Positions 35,880 to 43,168 of a stretch of 43,244 nt of DNA are shown in pieces. The number at the start of each line of letters is the position of its first letter. Positions within the stretch are counted from its first letter, which is position 1. The DNA is from a candidate division WS1 bacterium (lineage in GTDB: Bacteria; Armatimonadota; Zipacnadia; Zipacnadales; UBA5352). The position numbers and the translations under genes were made by a program. A model generated the notes under the pieces. That model searched no databases. It saw only the letters and a list, made by a program, of their open reading frames with translations, and had not been told where the DNA came from. Location: assembly GCA_003566775.1 (NCBI GenBank), contig PXBW01000160.1, positions 1-43,244 on the forward strand. The letters run 5' to 3'.

Positions 35880-36119
35880 ATGATTACTAACTGGCGCGCC
35901 AAAATCCGTAGTGTCCTCGCACTCGTTGCCGCGGTGCTTCTGGCCCGGCAACTCAGCGCTCTCGGATGGCCGTGGTGGGCGTGGCTCCCGGCGGCGATTC
36001 TTATCGCAATGGCGGTGTACCTCGCGTTCATCCTCTCATGGTTCCTCTACCGCAAACTCACCTACCGTGCCTTCGCCCGCCGCGCGAAACAGCGACATCA
36101 GGCCACTGAGGGACCCTGA
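35880..36119 (+). CDS. Small two-helix membrane protein upstream of nfo
   Basis: The 79-residue protein has two hydrophobic stretches: ~11-28 (VLALVAAVLLARQLSALG) and ~33-56 (WAWLPAAILIAMAVYLAFILSWFLY). A strongly basic C-terminus follows (RKLTYRAFARRAKQRH), giving an inside-positive orientation. I recognise no family. Its stop is 2 bp before the nfo GTG, so the two are probably translated together. The ribosome site is weak. Confidence 0.55.
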   Translation: MITNWRAKIRSVLALVAAVLLARQLSALGWPWWAWLPAAILIAMAVYLAFILSWFLYRKLTYRAFARRAKQRHQATEGP

Positions 36120-36121
36120 CG

Positions 36122-37000
36122 GTGCGCCTCGGTTTCCACGTCTCCATCGCGGGCGGTTTCGAGGAATGCGTCGAACGGGCCATGATACGTCGCTGCACCA
36201 CGTTGCAGATGTTCACAGGCGCGCCTGTGCAGTGGGCGCGCCGCAGATTCACAGGGGCTGAGACCGAGCGCTTCGCCGGCAGGCTCGAAGAGCTAAATAT
36301 TCGCCCGCACTTCGTCCATGCGAAATATCTGCTGAACGTTTCGTCTCCTGATCCAGAGTTGCGCTGCAGAAGTCTGACGGACCTGTGTGAGGAGCTTGAG
36401 GCGGCGCGGAACCTGCGGGCGGCGGGCGTGGTACTTCACCTCGGCAGTGTCGGCGCTGAGGGCAACGTCGCCGACGGCATCAAGCGTGTGGCGGAGGCCA
36501 TCGATGTCGCATCTGAGCGCGTTCCGGCTGGTCCTCCGCTTATCCTCGAGAACAGCGCGGGACAGGGCAACATCGTCGGTGCGGACTTCGCGCAGCTTGC
36601 GGAGATCATCGGCAGAACGCGCTTTCCCAGGAGAGTTCTCTGCTGCGTGGACACCGCGCACGCCTTCGCCGCAGGCATACCGCTACACACCGCGGACGGC
36701 CTTGAGAGCACCATCACTCAGATGGATGAGTCCTTCGGCCTCGAACGTCTCGCGCTGCTGCACGTGAACGACTCGATGTTTCCGTTCGCGTCGGGGCGTG
36801 ATCGTCACTGGCACATCGGTAGAGGTGAGATCGGACGTGAGGCGATGGCGCGAATCGTCAATCACCCCAAGCTCATTCATCTCCCCTTCATCATGGAGAC
36901 ACCCGGCACTGAGGCGGACGATCTGACCAATATGCGGCGGGTCCGGCGGATTATCCGCACCGAGAACCGCCCGCCTCTGCCTCCCGCACCGAAGACGTAG
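36122..37000 (+). CDS. nfo: Endonuclease IV (AP endonuclease)
   Basis: The 292-residue TIM-barrel enzyme cuts DNA 5' to abasic sites in base excision repair. All trinuclear-zinc ligands of the family can be located: H66 (FVHAKY), H106 (VLHLGS), E143 (LENSAGQG), D177 and H180 (DTAH), H214 (LLHVND), D227 and H229 (RDRHWHIG) and E259 (METPG). The N-terminus RLGFHVSIAGGF is typical. The start is the GTG at 36122 with GAGGGA upstream, 2 bp after the small membrane-protein gene. Its stop is only 2 bp from the convergent M20 peptidase stop, with no room for a terminator between them. Confidence 0.95.
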   Translation: MRLGFHVSIAGGFEECVERAMIRRCTTLQMFTGAPVQWARRRFTGAETERFAGRLEELNIRPHFVHAKYLLNVSSPDPELRCRSLTDLCEELEAARNLRAAGVVLHLGSVGAEGNVADGIKRVAEAIDVASERVPAGPPLILENSAGQGNIVGADFAQLAEIIGRTRFPRRVLCCVDTAHAFAAGIPLHTADGLESTITQMDESFGLERLALLHVNDSMFPFASGRDRHWHIGRGEIGREAMARIVNHPKLIHLPFIMETPGTEADDLTNMRRVRRIIRTENRPPLPPAPKT

Positions 37001-37002
37001 CC

Positions 37003-38130
37003 TCAGCCGCGCATCATATGCTCGTAGATCCGCGCGGCGGTCTCCACCTGTTGGATCGCGATCCACTCCTCAGCGGTATGCGCCTGCGCGATATCACCGG
37101 GGCCGAGCACGACGAGCGGTATGCCTCGCTCCGCGAAGTCGCAGCCGTCGGTGCAGTACGCCACCCCTTCGGGCTCATCCTCGCCGGTGTACTCCCGTAC
37201 CGCCTCCCGAGCCATGCCCACAATCTGCTCGGATCGGTCGGTCTCCACGGCGCAGTCCTTGAGGGTGGCGGCAATATCGTCGTCCTCGTCCAGCAGATCA
37301 CTCACAAGGTCGCGGATCTCCACGAACGCCGCATCGGGCGTCTCGCCGGGAATGAGCCGCCGGTCAACCATGCACTCGCACAGTTCGGGCACAACGTTCA
37401 CCGCCGTGCCGCCCGAGATCGTGCCAACCGAAAGCGTCGGACCGCCGACCAACCCATGCTGCGGTCGCTGATGCAGGTCTGCCGCGAACTCTTCAAGCGC
37501 GGTCACGATCCGTGCCATCCTATAGACCGCGTTAACGCCGCGCTCGGGGTTTGAACTGTGTGCGCTCACACCACGGGTGGTGATCCGGGTGCGCACAGCG
37601 CCCTTGTGCGCGATCACCACGCGCAGTTCGGTGGGCTCGCCGACGACGGCGCCCGCGATCGGCCCGCTGTCTCTTAGAAAGCGAGCAATCCCGCTGTGCA
37701 GGTACTCCTCATCCACCGCAGCTACCAATACCAGGCTGCGTGGTGGCGGATCGGCCTCGGCCGCCCGCACCAGCGCCATCATCATCGCCGCAAGCCCGCC
37801 CTTCACATCACAGGAGCCTCGCCCGAAGATGCGCCCTTCTTCGATCCGCGGCTCAAAGGGCGGGATCGTCATGCCCTCAACGGATACAGTGTCGAGATGC
37901 GCCTCGAACACCAGCGGCGGCTCCTCACGACCCTGCACGCGCGCGATGACATTAGTGCGCTGATCCATTACCGTTTGAAGCTCAGATTCGATCCCGCGCT
38001 CCGCGAACCAGGACTGCACGAACTCCGTCATGCGCGCCTCTCCCTCGTAAGGGTCCTCCGGCTTACGCCCACAGGGGTTCACACTGGGTAGTCGGATCAT
38101 CGCGGCAAGCAGTTCGGTCAACTCGGTCAT
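37003..38130 (-). CDS. M20-family (ArgE/DapE/CPG2-type) metallopeptidase
   Basis: The 375-residue protein has the M20 di-zinc site: H78 and D80 (FEAHLDTV), D108 (GRGSCDVKGG), E141/E142 (AAVDEEY), and a C-terminal His in QAHTAEEW (~349). A lid/dimerisation domain covers ~175-290 (ISGGTAVNVVPELCECMVDRRL). The family removes acyl or succinyl groups (ArgE, DapE) or splits peptides and carbamoyl compounds. The exact substrate is open, though the ArgE/DapE branch is likely from the sequence style. The start ATG (38130) follows GGGAGGATGTC. The frame extends 37 codons upstream but is not credible. The tRNA-Pro terminator lies just upstream. Confidence 0.88.
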   Translation of the reverse strand: MTELTELLAAMIRLPSVNPCGRKPEDPYEGEARMTEFVQSWFAERGIESELQTVMDQRTNVIARVQGREEPPLVFEAHLDTVSVEGMTIPPFEPRIEEGRIFGRGSCDVKGGLAAMMMALVRAAEADPPPRSLVLVAAVDEEYLHSGIARFLRDSGPIAGAVVGEPTELRVVIAHKGAVRTRITTRGVSAHSSNPERGVNAVYRMARIVTALEEFAADLHQRPQHGLVGGPTLSVGTISGGTAVNVVPELCECMVDRRLIPGETPDAAFVEIRDLVSDLLDEDDDIAATLKDCAVETDRSEQIVGMAREAVREYTGEDEPEGVAYCTDGCDFAERGIPLVVLGPGDIAQAHTAEEWIAIQQVETAARIYEHMMRG

Positions 38131-38197
38131 GACATCCTCCCGGTCACATTGCTCCCACATGTTTCGCCGCCGAGCCCCGCACTCCTGCTCGTACACG

Positions 38198-38222
38198 GAA
38201 AAACCCGGCCTCGAGAGACCGG
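38198..38222 (-). terminator. Rho-independent terminator of tRNA-Pro
   Basis: On the minus strand, a CCCGG/CCGGG stem (38218-38222 with 38203-38207) with inner CTC/GAG pairing is followed by TTTTT (38202-38198). It lies 39 bp beyond the tRNA-Pro 3' end and is the clearest intrinsic terminator in the window. Confidence 0.8.
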
Positions 38223-38260
38223 GCGGATGAGACGAGTTCAATGCGTCCAGATGATCTTGA

Positions 38261-38337
38261 TGGTCGGGGCGGCCGGATTTGAACCGGCGACCTTACGGAC
38301 CCGAACCGTACGCGCTACCAAACTGCGCCACGCCCCG
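38261..38337 (-). tRNA. tRNA-Pro (CGG)
   Basis: This is a 77-nt cloverleaf with acceptor stem CGGGGCG/CGCCCCG, D arm GCGC-AGTTTGGTA-GCGC, anticodon stem TACGG/CCGTA with loop TTCGGGT (anticodon CGG, reading CCG), and T arm GCCGG-TTCAAAT-CCGGC. The discriminator is A and the CCA end is encoded in the DNA (38264-38261). It has its own promoter and intrinsic terminator. Confidence 0.97.
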
Positions 38338-38346
38338 ACAGTTTTT

Positions 38347-38375
38347 AGTATATCACGAGCCCTAGAGGCCGTCAA
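38347..38375 (-). promoter_or_regulatory. tRNA-Pro promoter
   Basis: On the minus strand, TTGACG (38375-38370), 17 bp and TATACT (38352-38347). The -10 box ends 9 bp before the mature tRNA 5' end. Confidence 0.8.
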
Positions 38376-38378
38376 CTA

Positions 38379-38400
38379 TCGACCGCGATATTGCGGTCGA
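38379..38400. promoter_or_regulatory. Perfect inverted repeat between divergent promoters
   Basis: TCGACCGC-N6-GCGGTCGA has perfect 8-bp arms with central GATATT. It lies between the tRNA-Pro -35 box (4 bp away) and the -35 box of the decarboxylase gene (6 bp away). The form and placement suit a dimeric regulator that could affect both promoters. Confidence 0.5.
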
Positions 38401-38405
38401 GCGTG

Positions 38406-38434
38406 TTGACCGTAGTGGCACGACTCGGTACACT
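38406..38434 (+). promoter_or_regulatory. Promoter of the aspartate 4-decarboxylase-like gene
   Basis: TTGACC (38406-38411), a 17-bp spacer and TACACT (38429-38434), about 70 bp before the ATG at 38504. Confidence 0.75.
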
Positions 38435-38503
38435 TGGCTCTCACGATCTCGGCGCCCAAGTATGCTGCACGATTCCGTCGCACACATATGCTGGAGGATG
38501 TGT

Positions 38504-40093
38504 ATGAACCCCTGCGTTGCCGACTATAGCCCCTTCTTGCTGCGAAACATGCTGCTCGAACACCTGGCGGAGTCCGACCGCGACCATCTCGAAGTGCTCG
38601 ACGCCTCGCGCGGCGCAGCCAATTGGCAGAACCGCAGGGTGATGAACGCCTGGCACGCTCTTGGACTCTACGCCGCAAGTGCATGCGGAACGCCTGAGGA
38701 TGATGGCGAAATCGCGATCGCGCTGAAGCGTGAGGAGCCGCATCACGCACGGTTCGCCGCCTTGATCGGGGATGTGCCGAGCAATGGGGGGCTGCGCGAA
38801 GGGGGCGATCTGCTGATGAAGATGTGGGACTGGCTGGCAGAAGAGTTGCTGCTGGACTACTCCCGTGACGAGATAGTCTATCAGTTCGCCGAAGCCGTCG
38901 CCGGTCGCGCCTACCCGAGCCCCGCGACACTCGACTTCGTGGCCCCGATAATGCGTCGCTACCTTGCGCCACTACTGTTCCGGGACAACCGCGATCTCGC
39001 CGAGCAATTCGAAGTGATCGCCTGTGAGGGGGCGACGACCGGACTGGCGCAGGCGGCAATGACCCTGGCGCGCCACGGCGTCATCTCGCCGGGAGATCGC
39101 GCGGCGATCATCTGGCCGACCTACGAGCCGTTGCGCGACCTCGTCGAGTGCCAGCTTGGCTGCGAGGTGGTGCAGGTCAGGCTGGATCCCGAGACGGAGT
39201 GGATCGCAAGCGAGGACGAATTGAAGAAGCTGCTCGATCCATCGCTGCGGATGGTGGTCACCGTCTCTCCGGGCAATCCCGTTCCGATCATCACATGTCA
39301 GGACATACTGGACAGGCTTGAGGTCGCGGTCAGGATGAATCCCGACCTGCTCATCATCTCGGACTATGTCTATGCACGCTTTCTCGATTACTCCGTGGAG
39401 ACGGAGATCGAGCGCCTGCCGAGAAACACGATCGGCGTTTACAGTGTGTCGAAGGATTTCGGACTGGCGGGGATGCGACTGGGCGTGGTGCTGGCACACC
39501 CCGAGGGTGTCGCGCAGCGGCTGCTGGAACGAGCGTCCGGTGAGCGACGGGCGGAGATGAACGCGAGGTACTGTCGTCGTGCGCTCGATCCTGCTGAGAT
39601 GTCGTTCGGGGAGCGGATGGTTGCGGAGAGTCGCGGAGTAAGCTTCACGCACATGAGCGGGATCTCGACTAGCCTGCAGGCGCTGCTGTGCGTCTGCGCG
39701 GCCTACGACCGGCTCGATCCGACGAGCGAAGATTACTTCGACTGGATCAGGCATGAACTGATGGAGAGGGTCGGGGCACTGCACGACGGTCTCGGGCTTC
39801 CGACGCCCGGATGGATGGATGGTGCGAGCAGTCGCTACGCCACGCCCATTGACCTCGGAGCGGTCGCAAGAGCGCGTGGTGGAGAACAGCTTGAGAGCGC
39901 ACTGCGCCGGCATAATCTGTGGGACCTGCTGGTCTACCTCGCTCGCAACTGGAAGGTCATCCTCACACCCGGCGAGAGCTTCGGAACGGGAGAGTGGTCG
40001 GTGCGAGCATGTTTCCCATCCATTGATGCCAGACAGGCGCGTGAACTGGGCCGGAGAGTCGCTGACGCTGTGGAGCAGTTCGCAGGGTCTTAG
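38504..40093 (+). CDS. PLP enzyme, aspartate 4-decarboxylase / aminotransferase type
   Basis: The 529-residue fold-type I aminotransferase has the length and opening of bifunctional aspartate aminotransferase/L-aspartate beta-decarboxylase (usually ~530 residues): SPFLLRNMLLEHL and LDASRGAANWQNRRVMNAWHALGL. Cofactor residues visible are N258 (SPGNPVP), D287 and Y290 (ISDYVYARF) and the PLP lysine K317 (YSVSKDFGLAGMRLG). A C-terminal Arg region follows (SVRACFPS). That enzyme class turns aspartate into alanine plus CO2 and can also transaminate. The ~100-residue insertion relative to ordinary aspartate aminotransferase at the N-terminal side supports this call over a generic transaminase. The start at 38504 follows GGAGG at 6 bases; the ATG at 38462 is too far upstream. 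Confidence 0.82.
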   Translation: MNPCVADYSPFLLRNMLLEHLAESDRDHLEVLDASRGAANWQNRRVMNAWHALGLYAASACGTPEDDGEIAIALKREEPHHARFAALIGDVPSNGGLREGGDLLMKMWDWLAEELLLDYSRDEIVYQFAEAVAGRAYPSPATLDFVAPIMRRYLAPLLFRDNRDLAEQFEVIACEGATTGLAQAAMTLARHGVISPGDRAAIIWPTYEPLRDLVECQLGCEVVQVRLDPETEWIASEDELKKLLDPSLRMVVTVSPGNPVPIITCQDILDRLEVAVRMNPDLLIISDYVYARFLDYSVETEIERLPRNTIGVYSVSKDFGLAGMRLGVVLAHPEGVAQRLLERASGERRAEMNARYCRRALDPAEMSFGERMVAESRGVSFTHMSGISTSLQALLCVCAAYDRLDPTSEDYFDWIRHELMERVGALHDGLGLPTPGWMDGASSRYATPIDLGAVARARGGEQLESALRRHNLWDLLVYLARNWKVILTPGESFGTGEWSVRACFPSIDARQARELGRRVADAVEQFAGS

Positions 40094-40187
40094 AGAGAGC
40101 CCACCTTGCGTCCAAAGGAGCGCATATCACGGGAATTCTGCGCCGCTATGCGGGCAATCTCTGGGTAATTCACGCACGTCCGGACCC

Positions 40188-40217
40188 TTGACAGCGCCTC
40201 GATGCGTACGATATATT
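40188..40217 (+). promoter_or_regulatory. tRNA-Gln promoter
   Basis: TTGACA (40188-40193), an 18-bp spacer and TATATT (40212-40217), ending 11 bp before the tRNA. Confidence 0.7.
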
Positions 40218-40228
40218 ATTAGTGATGC

Positions 40229-40303
40229 TGGCGGGTGGTGTAATGGTAACACGACCGGCTCTGGACCGGTTAAGTGCAGGTTCGACTCCTGCCCCGCCAG
40301 CCA
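40229..40303 (+). tRNA. tRNA-Gln (CTG)
   Basis: This is a 75-nt cloverleaf with acceptor TGGCGGG/CCCGCCA, D arm GTG-TAATGGTAA-CAC, anticodon stem ACCGG/CCGGT with loop CTCTGGA (anticodon CTG, reading CAG), and T arm GCAGG-TTCGACT-CCTGC. The discriminator is G and CCA is encoded (40301-40303). Confidence 0.97.
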
Positions 40304-40384
40304 TCTGCATTTAATGGCATGGAAATGACTGATCGAGTTGAGAGGGTACAGGCGGGCAGAGCACCCGCATCGTCGCATCTCTGG

Positions 40385-41404
40385 CTACCTGCTCGTCCCG
40401 CGCCGCAACTGCCCGCAGGCGGCATCAATCGCCTGGCCGCGTGATCGCCTCACCGACACATTCAGGCCCGCGTCCCGACACCGCCGATAGAACGTGTCGA
40501 TGGTCTCCTCATCCGGTGCCACGTAAGGGCATTCAGGCACCTCGTTGTACGGTATCAGGTTCAGGTGGTGCGGCTGCGCCCCAAGCAATCGCGCCAGTCG
40601 ATCCACGTCGTGGTATTGATCGTTCACCCCCGCGAGCATCACGTAGGCGAAAGTTACCGGCTGCCCCCTGCGCACGCGGCTGAACTCGTAGCAGGCAGCC
40701 ATCAGGTCGCCGAGATCCCAGCGCGACATCCCCGGGATCAGCATGTCGCGTATCTCCTGATCCGCCGATCCCAGTGAGACCGCGAGTTCGGTCTTCGGCC
40801 CCTCAGTGGCGTAGCGATGGATCGCAGGCACCACCCCGGCTGTGGAAACCGTGATGCGTGAGGCCGACATTCCCATTGTGCGGTCGTCGGTCATGCGCTG
40901 GATCGATTCGCAGACCGCCTCGTAGTTATAGAATGCCTCACCCATGCCCATGAAGACCGTATTGCGGATCGAGCCCTCGATCGCGCGCAGCGAGATGAGC
41001 TGCAGCAGTATCTCCCCTGCGCTGAGACTGCGCTCGCATCCGCCGATCGCTGACGCGCAGAGGTCGCACCCCACCGCACATCCGATCTGGCTCGACAGAC
41101 ATGCGGAGGTGTACCCGTCCATCCGCATCGCGACACACTCGACCTCGCCACCCGCAGGCATCTCCAGCAGCAGCTTGCGCGCATCCTCGTCCTCGGCCAC
41201 CGCCACCGGCTCGAGCGGGCCGATGATGAATTCCTCGCCAAGTACCGCACGAATATCCTTCGGCAGGTTCGTCATCTCATCGAATGAACCGGCATTGTGC
41301 TGATAGGCCCACTCGAAGAGTTGGTCGGCGCGATAGTCCGGCTCATCGTGCTGTTCAAGCCATTTCTTGAGTTCTTTCAGGGACAGATCGTAGAAGAGTT
41401 TCAT
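40385..41404 (-). CDS. rlmN: Radical-SAM 23S rRNA/tRNA adenine-C2 methyltransferase
   Basis: The 339-residue RlmN-type enzyme methylates C2 of adenosine (A2503 of 23S rRNA and A37 of some tRNAs). The SAM cluster is C109-x3-C113-x2-C116 (GCAVGCDLC). The two mechanistic cysteines are C102 (ACLSSQ) and C330 (IDAACGQL). GMGE is at 153-156, and the general-base glutamate region is VECV (E89). Some motifs deviate from the common form (GMGEAFYNY for GMGEPLLNY, and SLGSADQ for LHA-type), so this is a divergent member. The start is the ATG at 41404; there is no ribosome site, and the promoter's -10 box ends 6 bp before it, implying a leaderless mRNA. The 18 codons upstream lie in the promoter. Confidence 0.92.
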   Translation of the reverse strand: MKLFYDLSLKELKKWLEQHDEPDYRADQLFEWAYQHNAGSFDEMTNLPKDIRAVLGEEFIIGPLEPVAVAEDEDARKLLLEMPAGGEVECVAMRMDGYTSACLSSQIGCAVGCDLCASAIGGCERSLSAGEILLQLISLRAIEGSIRNTVFMGMGEAFYNYEAVCESIQRMTDDRTMGMSASRITVSTAGVVPAIHRYATEGPKTELAVSLGSADQEIRDMLIPGMSRWDLGDLMAACYEFSRVRRGQPVTFAYVMLAGVNDQYHDVDRLARLLGAQPHHLNLIPYNEVPECPYVAPDEETIDTFYRRCRDAGLNVSVRRSRGQAIDAACGQLRRGTSR

Positions 41405-41410
41405 ACCGCA

Positions 41411-41439
41411 AGTGTACGCGGTTGGGCGTCCGATAGCAA
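41411..41439 (-). promoter_or_regulatory. Leaderless promoter of rlmN
   Basis: On the minus strand, TTGCTA (41439-41434), 17 bp and TACACT (41416-41411), then six bases and the ATG. The predicted first transcribed base is the A of the start codon. Confidence 0.65.
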
Positions 41440-41534
41440 GGTGATGGTGCGCATGCACGGGACCATTATCCGTGGCATAGCAGATATGACCTCCCTTCCT
41501 GGATCGTTCCTGGCATCAAGGAAAGCGGGCGCGT

Positions 41535-41552
41535 CTGTGATCGACATCACAG
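41535..41552. promoter_or_regulatory. CRP/FNR-like operator
   Basis: CTGTGATCGACATCACAG has the form TGTGA-N6-TCACA, with perfect 7-bp arms. It lies between the divergent rlmN and oxidoreductase genes, ~116 bp before the latter. It fits the binding consensus of CRP-type regulators. Confidence 0.5.
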
Positions 41553-41667
41553 TTGTTGGGAGAGAGCGAGGGTTGTCGGGAGGAATAACTCATCCATCGG
41601 GGAAGGCCCGAGTGCGTACTGGACAGCCGTAGTTCACTGCTGATCTGCCAATCTGAGGAGATAACCC

Positions 41668-42747
41668 ATGCCAGAGATACCCGACCGCCATCGCATACTC
41701 GTGCTCGATGGATATGGAAAGGGTCACGTCGTCGAGCGAGAGACGCCCGAGGTGCGTGCGGGGCATGTGCTGGTGCGCACCCGCGCCTCCATGTTCAGTC
41801 AGGGCACGCAGTTACGCGCGGCGTTCGAGTACCGCAGGCACCCGCGCGAGGACATGGAGCCGCGGCCACTCGGCTACCAGTGCGCCGGAGACATCGTCGC
41901 GCTGGGCGAGGGAGTGGAGAGCCGCGAGGTCGGCCGGCGTGTGGCGTGCATGTCCGGGCGCGAGCGCTACCCCGGCGTCGGAGCCTATCACGCGGACTAC
42001 GTGGCGGTGGGCGTCAACCTGACCGAGCCGATTCCGGAGAACGTGAGCTATGCGGAAGCGGCCTCCGCGCATCTCGGCGCGACCGCTATGCATGCGATCC
42101 GCCGCGCAGAACTTGAGCTTTCCGAGGATGTGCTGGTGGTCGGCCTCGGCGTCGTCGGACAGTTCGCGGTCCGCTTCGCTGCAATGTCGGGGACCCGGGT
42201 GGTCGCATGGGACCCGATCGCTATCCGGCGCGATGCGGCCGCACAGGGCGGCGCGGAGCTTGCTCTCGACCCGTCGGCCGATGACCCGGTCGCGGCTACG
42301 CGCGAATTCACCCTCGGACGTGGGATCGACTGCGCTTTCATCGCCTTCGGGGGCGACAGCGACGAAACTTTCGCGCAGATCGTGGACTGCATGAAGGTCT
42401 CCCCGGATACCCATCAGATGGGCCGCATCGTGATCGTCGGCGGCTTCAGCTTCAGACATCAGTGGGCGGCGGCCCTGGGCAACCTCGATGTGCGCAGCGC
42501 CGCAAGGACCGGCCCGGGCTTCCTCGATCCTGCATGGGAGGAGGGCGCCGACTACCCGCCGGTCTTCGTGCAGTGGAGCACGCAGCGTAACCTGCACGAG
42601 TGCCTGCGCCTGATGAGCGAGGGCAGGCTGCGGGTCGGCGAATTCACCACTCACACCTTCGCGATGTCCGACGCGTCCGAGGCGATCGACGCCATCGTCG
42701 AGCGCATGGACGAGACCGTCGGCGTTATGCTCGACCACGACGCGTAG
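41668..42747 (+). CDS. Zinc-less MDR-family oxidoreductase
   Basis: The 359-residue protein is a medium-chain dehydrogenase/reductase: an N-terminal GroES-like domain (GYGKGHVVERETPEVRAGHVLVRTRAS), PLGYQCAGDIVALGEGVE, and the Rossmann loop VVGLGVVGQFAVRFA (G159, G161, G164). The catalytic zinc Cys of alcohol dehydrogenases (CGSD-type) is replaced by FSQGTQ, and the structural-zinc four-Cys lobe is absent. It therefore resembles the BchC/inositol-linked oxidoreductase-like group rather than a true ADH. The substrate is unknown. The ATG at 41668 follows GAGGAG at 7 bases. A CRP-like site lies upstream, so catabolite or redox control is possible. Confidence 0.85.
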   Translation: MPEIPDRHRILVLDGYGKGHVVERETPEVRAGHVLVRTRASMFSQGTQLRAAFEYRRHPREDMEPRPLGYQCAGDIVALGEGVESREVGRRVACMSGRERYPGVGAYHADYVAVGVNLTEPIPENVSYAEAASAHLGATAMHAIRRAELELSEDVLVVGLGVVGQFAVRFAAMSGTRVVAWDPIAIRRDAAAQGGAELALDPSADDPVAATREFTLGRGIDCAFIAFGGDSDETFAQIVDCMKVSPDTHQMGRIVIVGGFSFRHQWAAALGNLDVRSAARTGPGFLDPAWEEGADYPPVFVQWSTQRNLHECLRLMSEGRLRVGEFTTHTFAMSDASEAIDAIVERMDETVGVMLDHDA

Positions 42748-42855
42748 CCTCTGGGGACACGAGGTAACCTCTCACAGGACCTGGCGCTATCCACGCGAGC
42801 GGCAACCGGATATGCTGCGTCCCTGGCTTGATTCAGACTATCTTCACCAAGGCAC

Positions 42856-42884
42856 TTGACGTATGGGATGACATCCCCTATACT
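42856..42884 (+). promoter_or_regulatory. Near-consensus promoter with palindromic spacer
   Basis: TTGACG (42856-42861), 17 bp and TATACT (42879-42884). The spacer contains the perfect palindrome GGGATG-A-CATCCC (42865-42877), a plausible repressor site. Confidence 0.75.
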
Positions 42885-42994
42885 TAGTCGTGTCTAAGTC
42901 TGGCATGCCCGACTGCGCAATGAGAAACCATTGATCGCCGAGCGGCACAGCGAGCGCAGTGAGGGAACAGCCAGCCAACTAAAGCGCATGAAGA

Positions 42995-43026
42995 GGCCCG
43001 TGACGCGTTGCAGCGCGCCACGGGCC
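42995..43026 (+). other. Stable hairpin in the prepilin leader
   Basis: GGCCCGTG (42995-43002) and CACGGGCC (43019-43026) with inner CGCG/CGCG pairs and one mismatch. It could be an attenuator, a terminator (making a ~140-nt small RNA) or a leader stabiliser. Confidence 0.5.
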
Positions 43027-43105
43027 GGAGACGCGGCAATCGCCACGCCCACTACCCCGATTGTATCACGTCTCCCCTGCGCTAACAACCAGGAGGGACG
43101 AACCA

Positions 43106-43168
43106 ATGTTTACCCCACGACGTGGATTCACGCTCATCGAGTTGCTGGTGGTGATCGCGATCATCTGA
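43106..43168 (+). pseudogene. Truncated type IV prepilin/pseudopilin leader
   Basis: The ATG at 43106 follows AGGAGGG. It encodes the prepilin-peptidase signal RRGFTLIELLVVIAII, with the cleavage site after G7, F8 at the mature N-terminus and E12 at the +5 position. It then meets TGA after 20 codons. Intact genes of this large family continue with an ILAAI-type helix and ~200 more residues. The 76 bases after the stop do not restore such a sequence in any frame I checked by eye. The gene is either broken, recombined with another prepilin copy, or spoiled by an assembly error at the contig end. Confidence 0.7.

Larger units (their letters stand above)
42748..43105. other. Intergenic region with promoter and structured leader
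   Basis: This 358-bp gap contains no supported gene. It holds a near-consensus promoter (42856-42884) and then a ~215-nt leader with a strong hairpin (42995-43026). The leader ends in AGGAGGG before the truncated prepilin frame. The first ~100 bp after the oxidoreductase stop show nothing recognisable. Confidence 0.5.
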
